64,000 nucleotides of DNA from Bacillota bacterium (GCA_023437715.1 JAEZFK010000024.1:1-64000); one strand, 5' to 3'. Counted from the first letter of the stretch, positions 40,175 through 49,398 are shown. Program-made: numbers and translations. Notes: generated by a model from the sequence alone, not told the origin.

Positions 40175-40654
40175 ATGAAATTTTCAAAGGCTGTATTGTA
40201 TGTGCTCGTACTTGGCGTTGCTGTTTATGTGGGTAATTTTATTAATTATTCTGTTTCCAAGACAGCGGATTCTCCGCCTTTTGATGCGGTTGGCGCGTTC
40301 TGGGGAATAATAGTGATTATGGCAATCAGTATTGTTGGCTGGCTGTTAGGAAAATATGTCAAGCTGAAAATGGAGTCGCCCACAATTATATGGATATGTG
40401 CTCTGGGCCTGTTCATAACAACCACCGTATTTCCCGGGAATCAGTGGATTACCAACGTGACCAAGAATATTAACTTTATGTCGACTACAACACCGGCTCT
40501 GGCTCTTGCAGGAATTTCCCTGGGAAAAGATATTTTAAAGTTCAAAAGCCTGGGATGGAGGATTGTAGTGGTTTCTTTACTGGTCCTTACCGGAACCTTT
40601 GTCCTTGCCACTGTATTTGCCCAGACCATTCTGACGCTTAACGGCACCATATAG
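40175..40654 (+). CDS. Small membrane protein, partner of the DUF3100 protein
   Basis: This 159-residue protein starts at an ATG after AAGGAGGAA and has about five hydrophobic segments (AVLYVLVLGVAVYVGNFI, then GIIVIMAISIVGWLLG, then TPALALAGISLG). I do not recognise a named family with certainty. Its pairing with a DUF3100 gene suggests the two form one membrane complex, possibly a transporter, in the manner of two-part LrgAB-like systems. If the DUF3100 frameshift is real, this gene may be an orphan. Confidence 0.65.
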   Translation: MKFSKAVLYVLVLGVAVYVGNFINYSVSKTADSPPFDAVGAFWGIIVIMAISIVGWLLGKYVKLKMESPTIIWICALGLFITTTVFPGNQWITNVTKNINFMSTTTPALALAGISLGKDILKFKSLGWRIVVVSLLVLTGTFVLATVFAQTILTLNGTI

Positions 40655-40719
40655 GCGGATCAGCGGCGGGAAGCTGCATATTTATATTTACATGAGTTTT
40701 TTATAGGATGTGGGGAAGG

Positions 40720-40762
40720 TCCGGCGGGATTATCATTTTTGATAATCCCGCCGGACGTTTTT
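40720..40762 (+). terminator. Strong intrinsic terminator
   Basis: A perfect 16-bp stem (40720-40735 with 40740-40755) and a TTTT loop are followed by CGTTTTT, after the small membrane protein gene. Confidence 0.92.
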
Positions 40763-40839
40763 ATATGCCGGAAGATTTTGGTTCTATTGCATAAAAAAAT
40801 ACCGGTTCAAGCCATAAACCTGTCTGAAAGTATCATATG

Positions 40840-40900
40840 ATGAAACAAAGTTTCATAAAACTCAAATCACCTTGAAAAAATAATGCAACAAGGATAAAAT
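40840..40900 (+). promoter_or_regulatory. Promoter and candidate RpiR-family operator of the MurNAc operon
   Basis: TTGAAA (40872-40877) and TAAAAT (40895-40900) are 17 bp apart. Just upstream is the perfect palindrome ATGAAAC-AAA-GTTTCAT (40840-40856). TGAAA-N-TTTCA palindromes are typical targets of RpiR/MurR-type SIS regulators, one of which is the first gene of the operon, so autoregulation is likely. Confidence 0.65.
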
Positions 40901-41023
40901 ATGAATAGCATAAGGTGTAAAATTTTCAGGCTTTACATAAATGCTCCGTTTGAAATATGGGTACGCCTGATAAAGCAGGCCCTGTCCCCAAAAACCGGAG
41001 GTGAGAGGAAAGGAGAGGAAATC

Positions 41024-41875
41024 GTGAAAGGTTTACTCGTAAGGATTGACAGCTATGTCCCCAATGCGGGAGAAGCGGAAAAAGAGCTGGTCAAAAGACT
41101 GCAAAAAAGTCCTGAATCCGTCCTCCGAAAGAGCATTAAGGAGATTGCCAGGGAGACCTATACTTCTCCGGCAACCGTTGTAAGGCTTTGCAGGAAGCTG
41201 GGCTGTAAGGGCTACAAGGATTTTCAGAATACCCTGGCTTATGAGGTGGCGCTGTTTCAGGAGAGCAGAGACATTGCATTTCAGAAAATCAACCGGGAGG
41301 ATTCCATTGAGGATATTATTTACAAGGTAACAAGGAAAAATATCGAGTCCCTGGAAACCACCCAAAAGCTTATTGAGCCCAAGGTTGTCATAGAATGTGT
41401 AAAACTGCTGGAAAACAGCAGAAGCGTCACCCTGTTTGGCCTGGGGACCTCCCTTTTGGCGGCAAGAGATTTATACTTAAAACTTCTCAGGGCCGATGTG
41501 ATATGCAATGTCTGCGATGACTGGCATACACAGCTGCTGACCGCCAGAAATTTAAAGGAGAATGACCTTGCTATTGCCATCAGCTATTCGGGGCTGACAG
41601 AAGAGATTCTTCAGTGTGTAAAGGAAGCAAAGGGAAACGGGGCAAAGGTGATTGCCATAACAAGGGCGGTGGAATCGGATCTGGCTTTGGAGGCGGATTT
41701 TGTTCTTCCCGTAGCAGCCACGGAGCTGATACACCGCAGCGGCGCCATGTCTTCCCGGATTTCCCAGCTGAATGTCATAGACATTTTTTTTACTGCTTAT
41801 GTAAATAGGAATTACGACTCCTGTATGAATAAGTTTTCAAGAAATCAAATACAGAAGAAAGGAAAGGAAAGATAA
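41024..41875 (+). CDS. murR: RpiR/MurR-family transcriptional regulator
   Basis: This 283-residue protein has an N-terminal helix-turn-helix (about residues 30-75, TYTSPATVVRLCRKLGCKGYKDF) and a C-terminal SIS sugar-phosphate domain (about 130-255, with LFGLGTSLLAARDLYLKL and AIAISYSGLTEE). I chose the GTG at 41024 because AAAGGAGAGG lies directly upstream. The long in-frame N-terminal addition overlaps the promoter region. It opens the operon with murQ, a PTS transporter and a MupG-like enzyme, so the effector is probably MurNAc 6-phosphate or a derivative. Confidence 0.85.
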   Translation: MKGLLVRIDSYVPNAGEAEKELVKRLQKSPESVLRKSIKEIARETYTSPATVVRLCRKLGCKGYKDFQNTLAYEVALFQESRDIAFQKINREDSIEDIIYKVTRKNIESLETTQKLIEPKVVIECVKLLENSRSVTLFGLGTSLLAARDLYLKLLRADVICNVCDDWHTQLLTARNLKENDLAIAISYSGLTEEILQCVKEAKGNGAKVIAITRAVESDLALEADFVLPVAATELIHRSGAMSSRISQLNVIDIFFTAYVNRNYDSCMNKFSRNQIQKKGKER

Positions 41876-41878
41876 GGA

Positions 41879-42772
41879 ATGATTGATTTATCTGTGCTGA
41901 CAACGGAATCCCGGAATCCGGATACCATAAAGCTGGATCAGATGACGCCTTTTGAAATTGCGTCTGCCATGAACCGGGAGGATGAAAAGGCTGTAAAGGC
42001 CGTAAGGGAGGTGCTCCCCCAGATCGGGGAGGCAATCGAATGGGCGGCGGAAAGCCTGAAAGCAGGAGGCCGGATCATATATATCGGCGCAGGAACCTCC
42101 GGGCGTCTGGGCGTGCTGGATGCGGTGGAATGCCCTCCTACCTTCGGCGTTTCCAGAGATCTGGTGGTAGGCCTGATTGCAGGGGGAGATAAGGCCTTTG
42201 TAGAGGCTGTGGAGGGAGCTGAGGACAGCGAAACCTTATGTGAGGAAGATTTAAAGTCCATTGGCCTCACCTCAAAGGATATTGTCATCGGCCTGGCGGC
42301 GTCAGGCAGAACCCCCTATGTGATCTACGGACTTCATTATGCCAATAAAACCGGCTGCCGTACCGTAGCCATTGCCTGCAATAAGGATTCCGATATAGGA
42401 AAGGCTGCAAAGCTTGCCATTGAGCCGGTAACAGGGCCTGAGGTATTGACGGGCTCAACCAGGTTAAAGGCAGGAACCGCGCAGAAGATGATCCTCAACA
42501 TGATTTCAACAGGAAGCATGGTTGGAATCGGTAAAGCATATGAAAATCTTATGGTGGATGTAAAGCAGAGCAATGAAAAGCTGGTGGTGAGATCACAAAA
42601 TATTGTGATGACAGCTACAGGCTGCAGCAGAGAAGAAGCCGAAGAGGTCTTAAAGCAGGCCGAGGGCCATGTGAAAACTGCGGTCACCATGATTTTATTA
42701 AGCTGTGGCCCGGAGGAGGCAAAGCAGAAGCTATCACAAGCCGGAGGGAAGATCCGTGAGGCTTTGAAATAG
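41879..42772 (+). CDS. murQ: N-acetylmuramic acid 6-phosphate etherase
   Basis: This 297-residue SIS-family lyase removes the lactyl ether from MurNAc 6-phosphate, giving GlcNAc 6-phosphate and lactate. The family signatures ESRNPDTIKLDQM, YIGAGTSGRLGVLDAVECPPTFG (residues 64 onward, quoted in part) and the late GAEDSE and GCSREEAEE segments are present. It follows murR by 3 bp. The product feeds amino-sugar catabolism in the cytoplasm. Confidence 0.93.
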   Translation: MIDLSVLTTESRNPDTIKLDQMTPFEIASAMNREDEKAVKAVREVLPQIGEAIEWAAESLKAGGRIIYIGAGTSGRLGVLDAVECPPTFGVSRDLVVGLIAGGDKAFVEAVEGAEDSETLCEEDLKSIGLTSKDIVIGLAASGRTPYVIYGLHYANKTGCRTVAIACNKDSDIGKAAKLAIEPVTGPEVLTGSTRLKAGTAQKMILNMISTGSMVGIGKAYENLMVDVKQSNEKLVVRSQNIVMTATGCSREEAEEVLKQAEGHVKTAVTMILLSCGPEEAKQKLSQAGGKIREALK

Positions 42773-42800
42773 AAATCATCAATTTAAAAGGAGGAATACC

Positions 42801-44231
42801 GTGAATTACAAAGAGATCAGTGAACAATTATTGACGCTGCTTGGAGGAAAAGAGAACATAACCTCCAATGCGGCCTGCATGACAAGACTTCGTGTCGGCT
42901 TAAGAAATCCATCCAAGGCTGATATAGAAGGCATCAAAAAGGTAGAGGGAGTACTGGGAGTGGTTGAAAGCGATACACTCCAGATCGTCTTCGGACCGGG
43001 AAAGGTAAACCGGGTGCTGGAGGAATTTTACAAGCTCACAGGGCTTGCAAAGGGCCACGCAGAAAATGACGGGGACGAGGACATCAATGCTGTTGCAAAG
43101 GAAAACAAGGAGCTTCAAAAGGCCAAGTACGATAAGCCGGTACAGAGATTCTTAAAGAAGATCTCCAACATTTTCGTGGCTCTGCTTCCCGGAATCATTG
43201 CGGCAGGCTTGATCAACGGTATCTGCAACGTTATCAACGTTTCTACCAACGGAGCCCTTGCCGGAGTATGGTGGTATCAGTGCATCCGGACCATGGGCTG
43301 GGCTCTGTTTGCTTACCTGCCTCTTCTGGTAGGCTACAATGCAGCAAGAGAATTCGGCGGCTCAGGCGTTCTGGGAGCCATTGCAGGCGCCATGTTTATT
43401 GCAAACCCGGGGATGCCTCTGCTGGCTCTGGTAAAGGATGCACCCATTGTCCTTCCAATTACCAATGCGGCCTTTAATCCGGCGTCAGGCGGTCTTCTGG
43501 CAGCTTTAATCGCAGGCGCATTCTTCGCTTTTCTTGAGAAAAAGATCAGAAAGCACATGCCTGATCTCATTGATACCTTTATAAGCCCCCTTTTGGTGCT
43601 TATCATCGGCGGAATTGTCGCATTGCTGGTAATCCAGCCTTTAGGCGCAGGCCTGACAAAGGTGATCTTTGCAGTATTGAGCTTTGCTTATGAAAAAATG
43701 GGCGTTGTGGGAGGATACATTTTATCCGCAGGCTTCCTTCCTCTGGTAGCAGTAGGCTTACACCAGGCATTGACTCCAATTCATGCTTTATTAAATGATC
43801 CGGCAGGCGCAACCAAGGGAATCAACTATCTGCTTCCCATCCTTATGATGGCAGGCGGCGGACAGGTGGGAGCCGGTATTGCCCTGTATGTGAAAACAAA
43901 GAATAAGAAGTTAAAGAGATATATCCGCGATTCCATCCCAGTAGGTATTCTTGGAATCGGAGAACCCATGATGTATGCGGTAACCCTGCCTCTGGGCAAA
44001 TCCTTTATCACCGCCTGTATCGGCGCAGGCTTCGGAGGAGTTTCCGCAGCTCTCATGCACCTTGGAACAGTATCCCAGGGAGTATCCGGCTTGTTTGGCT
44101 TGCTGATTGTTCAGCCGGGACAGCAGATCGGCTACATAATATCCATGCTCATCGCCTATGCAGGCGGTTTCCTGGTAACCTATTTCTTCGGAGTAGATGA
44201 AGACAGAATCAATGAGGTATACGGAGCGTAA
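42801..44231 (+). CDS. murP: PTS EIIBC component, glucose superfamily, probably MurNAc-type
   Basis: This 476-residue protein starts at a GTG after AAGGAGGAA. The EIIB domain (residues 1-85) has the phosphorylatable Cys26 in NAACMTRLRVGLR. A linker leads to the EIIC domain (about 110-470) with roughly ten hydrophobic segments, including GEPMMYAVTLPLGKSF. It lacks its own EIIA domain, as does MurP. Position between murQ and a MupG-like gene points to uptake and phosphorylation of MurNAc or a MurNAc-containing disaccharide. The symbol rests on context. Confidence 0.85.
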   Translation: MNYKEISEQLLTLLGGKENITSNAACMTRLRVGLRNPSKADIEGIKKVEGVLGVVESDTLQIVFGPGKVNRVLEEFYKLTGLAKGHAENDGDEDINAVAKENKELQKAKYDKPVQRFLKKISNIFVALLPGIIAAGLINGICNVINVSTNGALAGVWWYQCIRTMGWALFAYLPLLVGYNAAREFGGSGVLGAIAGAMFIANPGMPLLALVKDAPIVLPITNAAFNPASGGLLAALIAGAFFAFLEKKIRKHMPDLIDTFISPLLVLIIGGIVALLVIQPLGAGLTKVIFAVLSFAYEKMGVVGGYILSAGFLPLVAVGLHQALTPIHALLNDPAGATKGINYLLPILMMAGGGQVGAGIALYVKTKNKKLKRYIRDSIPVGILGIGEPMMYAVTLPLGKSFITACIGAGFGGVSAALMHLGTVSQGVSGLFGLLIVQPGQQIGYIISMLIAYAGGFLVTYFFGVDEDRINEVYGA

Positions 44232-45293
44232 ATGAATACAGGAATCTCATTATATTTTTCCAACGGAGTGGAAAAAAATGAACTCCTGATAAAGAAGGCG
44301 GTAGAAAGCGGAGTGAAGTATGTATTTACTTCACTCCACATCCCCGAGGAAACAGGAGTCGATTACCGCTCCGATATACAGCGGCTGCTGGGCAAATGCA
44401 GGGAAAGCGAGTTAAACCTCATTGTAGATGTGGGACCGGAGACCTTGGAAAAGCTGGGAGTTGAACGTGTTGAAGCGTTAAAAGAGCTTGGAATCACCCA
44501 TGTCCGCCTGGATTACGGCTTTGATGCAAAGGAGACCGTGGAGATTTCCAAAAGCTTTTATGTGGTATTTAATGCCTCCACCATTATGGAAGAGGAGCTT
44601 TTGGAGTGGAAAAGGTATGGCGCTGATTTTACCAGATTTGCGGCATGCCATAACTTTTATCCCAAGCAGTTTACAGGACTGTCTCTTCAAAAGACAAGAG
44701 AAATGAATCAGAGGCTGAAATACCTGGGCTTTACCACCATGGCCTTTGTGCCGGGAAACCGGGAGCTGCGGGGGCCCTTGTTTGAGGGGCTTCCCACGGT
44801 GGAGGAGCACCGGGAACGGAAAGACCAGGTGCTTTTGAATATGCTGGAGCTTTATTATGAAGGCGCCTGTGATGTGGTGCTCATCGGCGATGTGGATGTG
44901 AGGGAAAAGGACTGGCAGGATATAAGATGCTTAAGCCGGGATTATGTGGAGCTTGAGGCGGATATACTTCCCGCCTATGAGTTTGTCCGGGATGTAATCC
45001 ATCATGACAGGCCGGATTCCAGCCAGTATGTCATCCGCTCCCAGGAATCAAGACAGTATAATCAGGAAATTAAACCCCATGGGGAGAATAAGGCCCAGGC
45101 GAGGAAAAAGGGGAGCATTTCCATTTCCAACCGGGATTATTTAAGGTATATGGGAGAGCTTGAAATTGCCAGAGCTGACTTGCCCGGAGAGGAAAGGGTG
45201 AACATCATCGGGCAGGTTCGGGAAACCCATATGAAATATTTGCCTTATATTCAAAAGGGGCTTGGAGTGAAGCTGGCAAGGCGGGATTTTTAA
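44232..45293 (+). CDS. mupG: DUF871 protein, MupG-like 6-phospho-N-acetylmuramidase
   Basis: This 353-residue protein starts immediately after the EIIBC stop codon. It has the DUF871 pattern: GISLYFSNG at the N-terminus, a TIM-barrel with HVRLDYGFDAKE and FVVFNAST-like strands, and AFVPGNRELRGPLFEGLPT. MupG of Staphylococcus aureus cleaves MurNAc 6-phosphate-GlcNAc after PTS uptake, and its operon is mupG-murQ-murP-murR. The same four functions occur here, so the organism probably imports the cell-wall disaccharide and splits it inside. Confidence 0.87.
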   Translation: MNTGISLYFSNGVEKNELLIKKAVESGVKYVFTSLHIPEETGVDYRSDIQRLLGKCRESELNLIVDVGPETLEKLGVERVEALKELGITHVRLDYGFDAKETVEISKSFYVVFNASTIMEEELLEWKRYGADFTRFAACHNFYPKQFTGLSLQKTREMNQRLKYLGFTTMAFVPGNRELRGPLFEGLPTVEEHRERKDQVLLNMLELYYEGACDVVLIGDVDVREKDWQDIRCLSRDYVELEADILPAYEFVRDVIHHDRPDSSQYVIRSQESRQYNQEIKPHGENKAQARKKGSISISNRDYLRYMGELEIARADLPGEERVNIIGQVRETHMKYLPYIQKGLGVKLARRDF

Positions 45294-45332
45294 TCCCGCC
45301 TTATTGCTGTATTGGAAGCCGTTTTATAATGA

Positions 45333-45950
45333 ATGCAGAAAGAATGGGGGGAGACTATAGTAAGAGTATTTTTTGTGCGGCATGCCCAGCCGGAATATGC
45401 GTGGAAAGATGAAAGAACCAGGCCATTGACGGAGGAAGGGAAAGAGGATGCCGGGAAAGTCCTGGAATTTTTGCGGGATAAAAATATTGGCAGATTCTAT
45501 TGCAGCCCTTACAAGAGAAGCATTGACACGATTCTTAAGTCAGCGGAGTATTTCCAAAAAGAGATCGTGACAGATGAACGGTTCAGGGAAAGGGAAGCGG
45601 GACCCAACGGAAATAACCGTGAAATGTTTCAAAAGCGCTGGACGGACCATGAATATCATGAAAATGGGGGAGAATCCATTGCAATGGTGCAGAAAAGAAA
45701 CATCAAGGCCCTGGAAGAGATTCTTTCTGATTGTGGGGCTCGTGGGGAAAAGAATGAGGATGAAAATGTTGTCATAGGAACCCATGGGACGGCTCTGAGC
45801 AGTATTTTAAATTACTATGACAGAAGCTTTGACTGTGATTCTTTTTTGAGGATCATTGACTGGATGCCTTATATTATTGAGCTGGATTTTGAAGATGGGA
45901 AGCTGGCTGGTACTGCGGAACATATTTACGTTGAGAAAGAGTTTAAATGA
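45333..45950 (+). CDS. Histidine phosphatase (phosphoglycerate mutase-like) family protein
   Basis: This 205-residue protein has the catalytic FVRHAQPEY near residue 14 and the second histidine in VIGTHGTAL, with YCSPYKRSIDT between. The start is uncertain. The ATG at 45333 has no clear ribosome site. A strong GGGGGGAG lies just before ATA GTA AGA GTA, where related proteins begin, suggesting a mutated or non-AUG start near 45357. Substrate unknown; the gene stands alone before a terminator. Confidence 0.8.
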   Translation: MQKEWGETIVRVFFVRHAQPEYAWKDERTRPLTEEGKEDAGKVLEFLRDKNIGRFYCSPYKRSIDTILKSAEYFQKEIVTDERFREREAGPNGNNREMFQKRWTDHEYHENGGESIAMVQKRNIKALEEILSDCGARGEKNEDENVVIGTHGTALSSILNYYDRSFDCDSFLRIIDWMPYIIELDFEDGKLAGTAEHIYVEKEFK

Positions 45951-45961
45951 AAAAGGACAGG

Positions 45962-46033
45962 ACCTGGGCCGCGTCTGCATTTGGCAGTCAGCGGTCCGTT
46001 TTATGTCTCTGAGTCTTATGTCCCCAGGTTTTT
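45962..46033 (+). terminator. Branched intrinsic terminator
   Basis: An outer stem ACCTGGG/CCCAGGT (45962-45968 with 46023-46029) is followed by TTTTT and encloses CCGC/GCGG and CTGC/GCAG stems. Confidence 0.65.
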
Positions 46034-46113
46034 AAATTTATCTGGAAAAAACAGAGGAGTTGCGATAGAATAGGGAACAAGTGCATTTTCATAAGTGAGG
46101 AGAGAAGTAGAAT

Positions 46114-46734
46114 ATGAAAAATCCATTGAGCTATCAGGTTACGGAATATGACTGCGGCCCAACCACCGTGTTTAACGCCATGAGTTATCTCTTCCGGCGG
46201 GAGCAGATTCCGCCGGATATTATCAAGCATATTATGCTTTTCTGCCTGGATTCCTATAACGGAAAAGGGGAATTTGGGAAAAGCGGAACCTCCCGCATGG
46301 CTATGATGTTCATAAGCAGCTGGCTCAATGAGTTTGGAAAGGTGAAAAAGTTCCCGATTCAAAGCGAATACCTGGCCGGGGATGAGGTATATATAGGAGA
46401 AAACAGCAGAGTGGTATACGCTCTGCAGCAGGGAGGAGCCGTGATCGCCCGGGTGATGTACGGCTGCTGGCATTACGTGCTGCTGACAGGGGTTGATAAG
46501 GGACGGATCTGCCTGTTTGACCCTTATTATAGAAAAAAGCCCTTTTCCCAAAAAGAGGTGGAGATGATTACGGACATGCCTTACACCATGAACCGCAGGG
46601 TGTCCTTTGATATGATGAACAGCACTGGGAAGGAATCTTATGCTCTTGGACCGAAAGAGACGAGAGAGGCGGTCATCATTTTTAACAAGGATACCCAGAG
46701 GAAACCGGCGGATACGATTGAATATTTTATCTGA
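46114..46734 (+). CDS. Papain-like (C39-type) cysteine peptidase domain protein
   Basis: This 206-residue protein begins with a C39-type motif, YQVTEYDCGPTTVFNAMSY, with Gln8 and the nucleophile Cys14. The catalytic histidine is likely in YGCWHYVLLTG near residue 122 and the acid in CLFDPYY. No signal peptide or transporter domain is present, so it is a stand-alone cytoplasmic protein rather than a bacteriocin-exporting ABC peptidase. No partner or substrate is obvious nearby. Confidence 0.72.
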   Translation: MKNPLSYQVTEYDCGPTTVFNAMSYLFRREQIPPDIIKHIMLFCLDSYNGKGEFGKSGTSRMAMMFISSWLNEFGKVKKFPIQSEYLAGDEVYIGENSRVVYALQQGGAVIARVMYGCWHYVLLTGVDKGRICLFDPYYRKKPFSQKEVEMITDMPYTMNRRVSFDMMNSTGKESYALGPKETREAVIIFNKDTQRKPADTIEYFI

Positions 46735-46754
46735 TGATGAGGAAAGCGAAAGCT

Positions 46755-47843
46755 TTATGGTTTCCGATAATACTCGTTGTATATCTCCCGCTGAATCGCT
46801 CTGGTCATGGCCGGAACATTGCAGTCCTGATTGGATAATATTACAAGGCTGATGTCTTTTTCCGGATAATAGGAAAGCCTGGCGGATACCCCGTCATTTT
46901 GCCCGTCTTTATAGACGCAGAAGGGCTCCGGGGTATCTTCTGACAGGAGACATTCAAAGGCGTATCCGTTTTTCTTATGTAAACCTGGAATTCCGTACCT
47001 TTCGGCGGATTGTGAAAACCTGCAATGGGGCTGCATCATTATTTTTGTAAATGTTTTATTGAGAAGTATATTGTTTTTAAGGGCCCACAGGAATTTATTA
47101 AGATCCCCGGCAGTTGTATAGGCGCCTCCGTCCGGTGTGCCGATTGGAGGATAGGAATAAATATTCTTTTTGTATCCGGTAATTTTGCCGTTTCCGTCTT
47201 TTATGCTTTTATATCCTTCCGCAACATTCCTGTTAATTTCATCCATTGAGAAAAATCCCGAATGACTCATCCCTGCCTTTTTAAAAATATTGCAGGTAAC
47301 ATAATCCCGATAATTTCGGCCGGTTTTCTGCTCAATGGCCAGCCCCAGCAAAATATAGGAACAGTTGCAGTATCTGACATTTGTTCCTGCCTTGAAGTTG
47401 GGCTTTTTATAAGCAAAGTTTTTTAGGAAATCCCTGCATTCCCGAAATCCGTAATTCGGACTGGATAAAAACAGGGCGGAATAGTCTTCGCCGGCCTCTT
47501 CCTCCGCATCATCTGCAATTCCTGATGTGTGGTTCAGAAGCTGTTCAATGGTAACGTCAGTTGGAATTTCTGTACCGGATAAATTGATGATATCCGTGAT
47601 CCTGTCTTCTAATTTAAGCTTTTCCTGCTCAACTAACTGAAGAATGGCGGCAGCCGTAAACAGCTTTGTAATGGAAGCCGTATCAAATCTCGTATCGATC
47701 TGGTTTGGGATGTTAAAAGATCGGTTTGCCCAGCCGTAGGCTTTTGTAAATATAGGTTCACCGCATATGGTCAGCATACATACTCCGCTGAAATTGTTGT
47801 TTGCCGCATACTCTTCACATATGCTTTCCGTGTATTTTCTCAT
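46755..47843 (-). CDS. Serine hydrolase, class C beta-lactamase/penicillin-binding protein-like
   Basis: This 362-residue protein has the nucleophile motif SITK (Ser57, Lys60) and a YxN motif (Tyr158-Cys-Asn160 in VRYCNCSYILLG). The third motif appears as KDGQNDGVSARLSYYP near residue 320. A signal peptide is not apparent, so the location is uncertain. Family members include beta-lactamases, DD-peptidases and esterases; I would not call it a resistance enzyme. It faces away from the hydrogenase-like gene. Confidence 0.82.
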   Translation of the reverse strand: MRKYTESICEEYAANNNFSGVCMLTICGEPIFTKAYGWANRSFNIPNQIDTRFDTASITKLFTAAAILQLVEQEKLKLEDRITDIINLSGTEIPTDVTIEQLLNHTSGIADDAEEEAGEDYSALFLSSPNYGFRECRDFLKNFAYKKPNFKAGTNVRYCNCSYILLGLAIEQKTGRNYRDYVTCNIFKKAGMSHSGFFSMDEINRNVAEGYKSIKDGNGKITGYKKNIYSYPPIGTPDGGAYTTAGDLNKFLWALKNNILLNKTFTKIMMQPHCRFSQSAERYGIPGLHKKNGYAFECLLSEDTPEPFCVYKDGQNDGVSARLSYYPEKDISLVILSNQDCNVPAMTRAIQREIYNEYYRKP

Positions 47844-47947
47844 GTTCTTTCATATTCCTTTCCATAAAATGAACCTGGTATCTTTCCATGTTTCTGTACT
47901 TCCGGAAGTCAGCAGGGTACTTGCATTTAAGCCCTGCCTTTGGCTGT

Positions 47948-48019
47948 ATTATACCATGAATTTCACCGGACTGTATGAAATAATGCTGAAAATATCATCT
48001 ATCCTGCGAATGGTATAGT
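47948..48019. promoter_or_regulatory. Divergent extended -10 promoters
   Basis: An 8-bp inverted repeat, TATACCAT (47950-47957) and ATGGTATA (48010-48017), places a TGGTATAAT extended -10 on the minus strand (for the serine hydrolase) and a TGGTATAGT extended -10 on the plus strand (for the hydrogenase-like gene). A further TATAAT lies at 48039-48044. No good -35 boxes are seen. Confidence 0.4.
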
Positions 48020-48125
48020 AAGAACGGGGAAAAGGTATTATAATGATAATTGCAAACAATAACTTCATCTTACAGGAATTGCGGCATTATACAAAAAAGC
48101 AAAGCATACATGCGGGAGGTACTTT

Positions 48126-49370
48126 ATGCAGACATTTAAGCAATTGTATGAAAACACGGTCAAGTCCGCCTTAAATAACGGTCCGGACCCGACGGCAGAT
48201 GAGGGAAATACCTATGATCCCTATCACCTGGATTGCCTTTTAAATCCACAGAAGCACCCGATTGTGATCCGCACGGGAACGTGTGACTGCTCGGAAGGAG
48301 AAGAGAAAGAATGCTTAAAACGCTGTCCTTTCGGAGCGCTGCGCATGGAAAAGGATGGAGTGGCGGTTGATCCTGATTTATGCCTTGGATGTGAAAGATG
48401 TATTGACGGCTGTGCCAAGGAAAAGCTTACTGCCAGTACGGATATTATTCCGGCTTTAAAGGCCATCAGGGGCTCCGAGGGCCTTGTATATGCCATGATC
48501 GCCCCGGCATTTTTGGGCCAGTTTTCAAAGGATGTGACGCCCGGTAAATTAAGGTCTGCCTTAAAGGAGGTGGGCTTTGACGGTATGCTGGAGGTGGCTT
48601 TATTTGCCGACATCCTGACCTTAAAGGAAGCTCTTGAGTTTGATAAAAACATCAATGATATCAGCGATTACCAGCTGACAAGCTGCTGCTGTCCCATGTG
48701 GATCGGCATGATCCGGAAGGTCTATCATCAGCTCATTCCCCACGTGCCGGGATCTGTTTCCCCTATGGTGGCCTGCGGAAGAGTGATAAAGGAGCTTCAT
48801 CCCGATGCCCTGACGGTTTTCATCGGTCCCTGCCTGGCAAAGAAAGCGGAAGCCCGGGAAAAGGATCTGGCCGGTGCGGTGGATTACGTGCTCACTTTCC
48901 AGGAGGTAAAGAACATATTTGATGCTTTGGGAATTGATCCCCTTGTTATGGAAGAAAGTGAAAAGGACCATTCCTCCAGAGCCGGAAGAATTTACGCCAG
49001 AAAGGGCGGAGTGAGCGAGGCTGTGGAGAGAACCGTAAAGGCCATTAACCCCAATAAAAAGACGGCCATCCGCACCAAGCAGGCCGACGGAGTGCCTGCC
49101 TGCAGAAAGATGATTCAGGATATCATGGCCGGGAATATAGAAGCCAATTTTTATGAAGGCATGGGCTGCGTGGGCGGTTGCGTGGGAGGGCCAAGGGCCG
49201 TCTTAGGCGTGGAGCAGGGAACCGAATTAGTCAATGACTATGGAGAAAAGGCAACCTACCAGCACCCGGCGGAAAATCCCTACGTCATCGAACTGCTTCA
49301 CCGCTTAAAGCTGGACAGCGTGGAAAGCCTGCTGGAAGAAACGGATCTGTTCAGCAGAAATATAACGTAA
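48126..49370 (+). CDS. [FeFe] hydrogenase-like protein with two N-terminal ferredoxin clusters
   Basis: This 414-residue protein has two 4Fe-4S motifs (CLKRCPFGAL and CLGCERCIDGC) and the H-cluster domain. Motif 1 is TSCCCPMW, retaining the Cys that relays protons. Motif 2 is GPCLAKKAE (usual MPCxxKxxE with Met replaced by Gly). Motif 3 is EGMGCVGGCVGGP. These differ from classic group A enzymes and fit the less-studied group B-like monomeric hydrogenases of gut anaerobes. It would act in the cytoplasm with ferredoxin. Maturation genes hydE, hydF and hydG are not in the window. Confidence 0.87.
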   Translation: MQTFKQLYENTVKSALNNGPDPTADEGNTYDPYHLDCLLNPQKHPIVIRTGTCDCSEGEEKECLKRCPFGALRMEKDGVAVDPDLCLGCERCIDGCAKEKLTASTDIIPALKAIRGSEGLVYAMIAPAFLGQFSKDVTPGKLRSALKEVGFDGMLEVALFADILTLKEALEFDKNINDISDYQLTSCCCPMWIGMIRKVYHQLIPHVPGSVSPMVACGRVIKELHPDALTVFIGPCLAKKAEAREKDLAGAVDYVLTFQEVKNIFDALGIDPLVMEESEKDHSSRAGRIYARKGGVSEAVERTVKAINPNKKTAIRTKQADGVPACRKMIQDIMAGNIEANFYEGMGCVGGCVGGPRAVLGVEQGTELVNDYGEKATYQHPAENPYVIELLHRLKLDSVESLLEETDLFSRNIT

Positions 49371-49398
49371 AATCCATTAAAAGGCGAAAGGGGCGGAA

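Noticed and set aside
47767..48018. 83-codon plus-strand ORF between the serine hydrolase and hydrogenase-like genes
   Set aside because: It overlaps the start of the divergent gene antisense and the promoter region. No recognisable domain.
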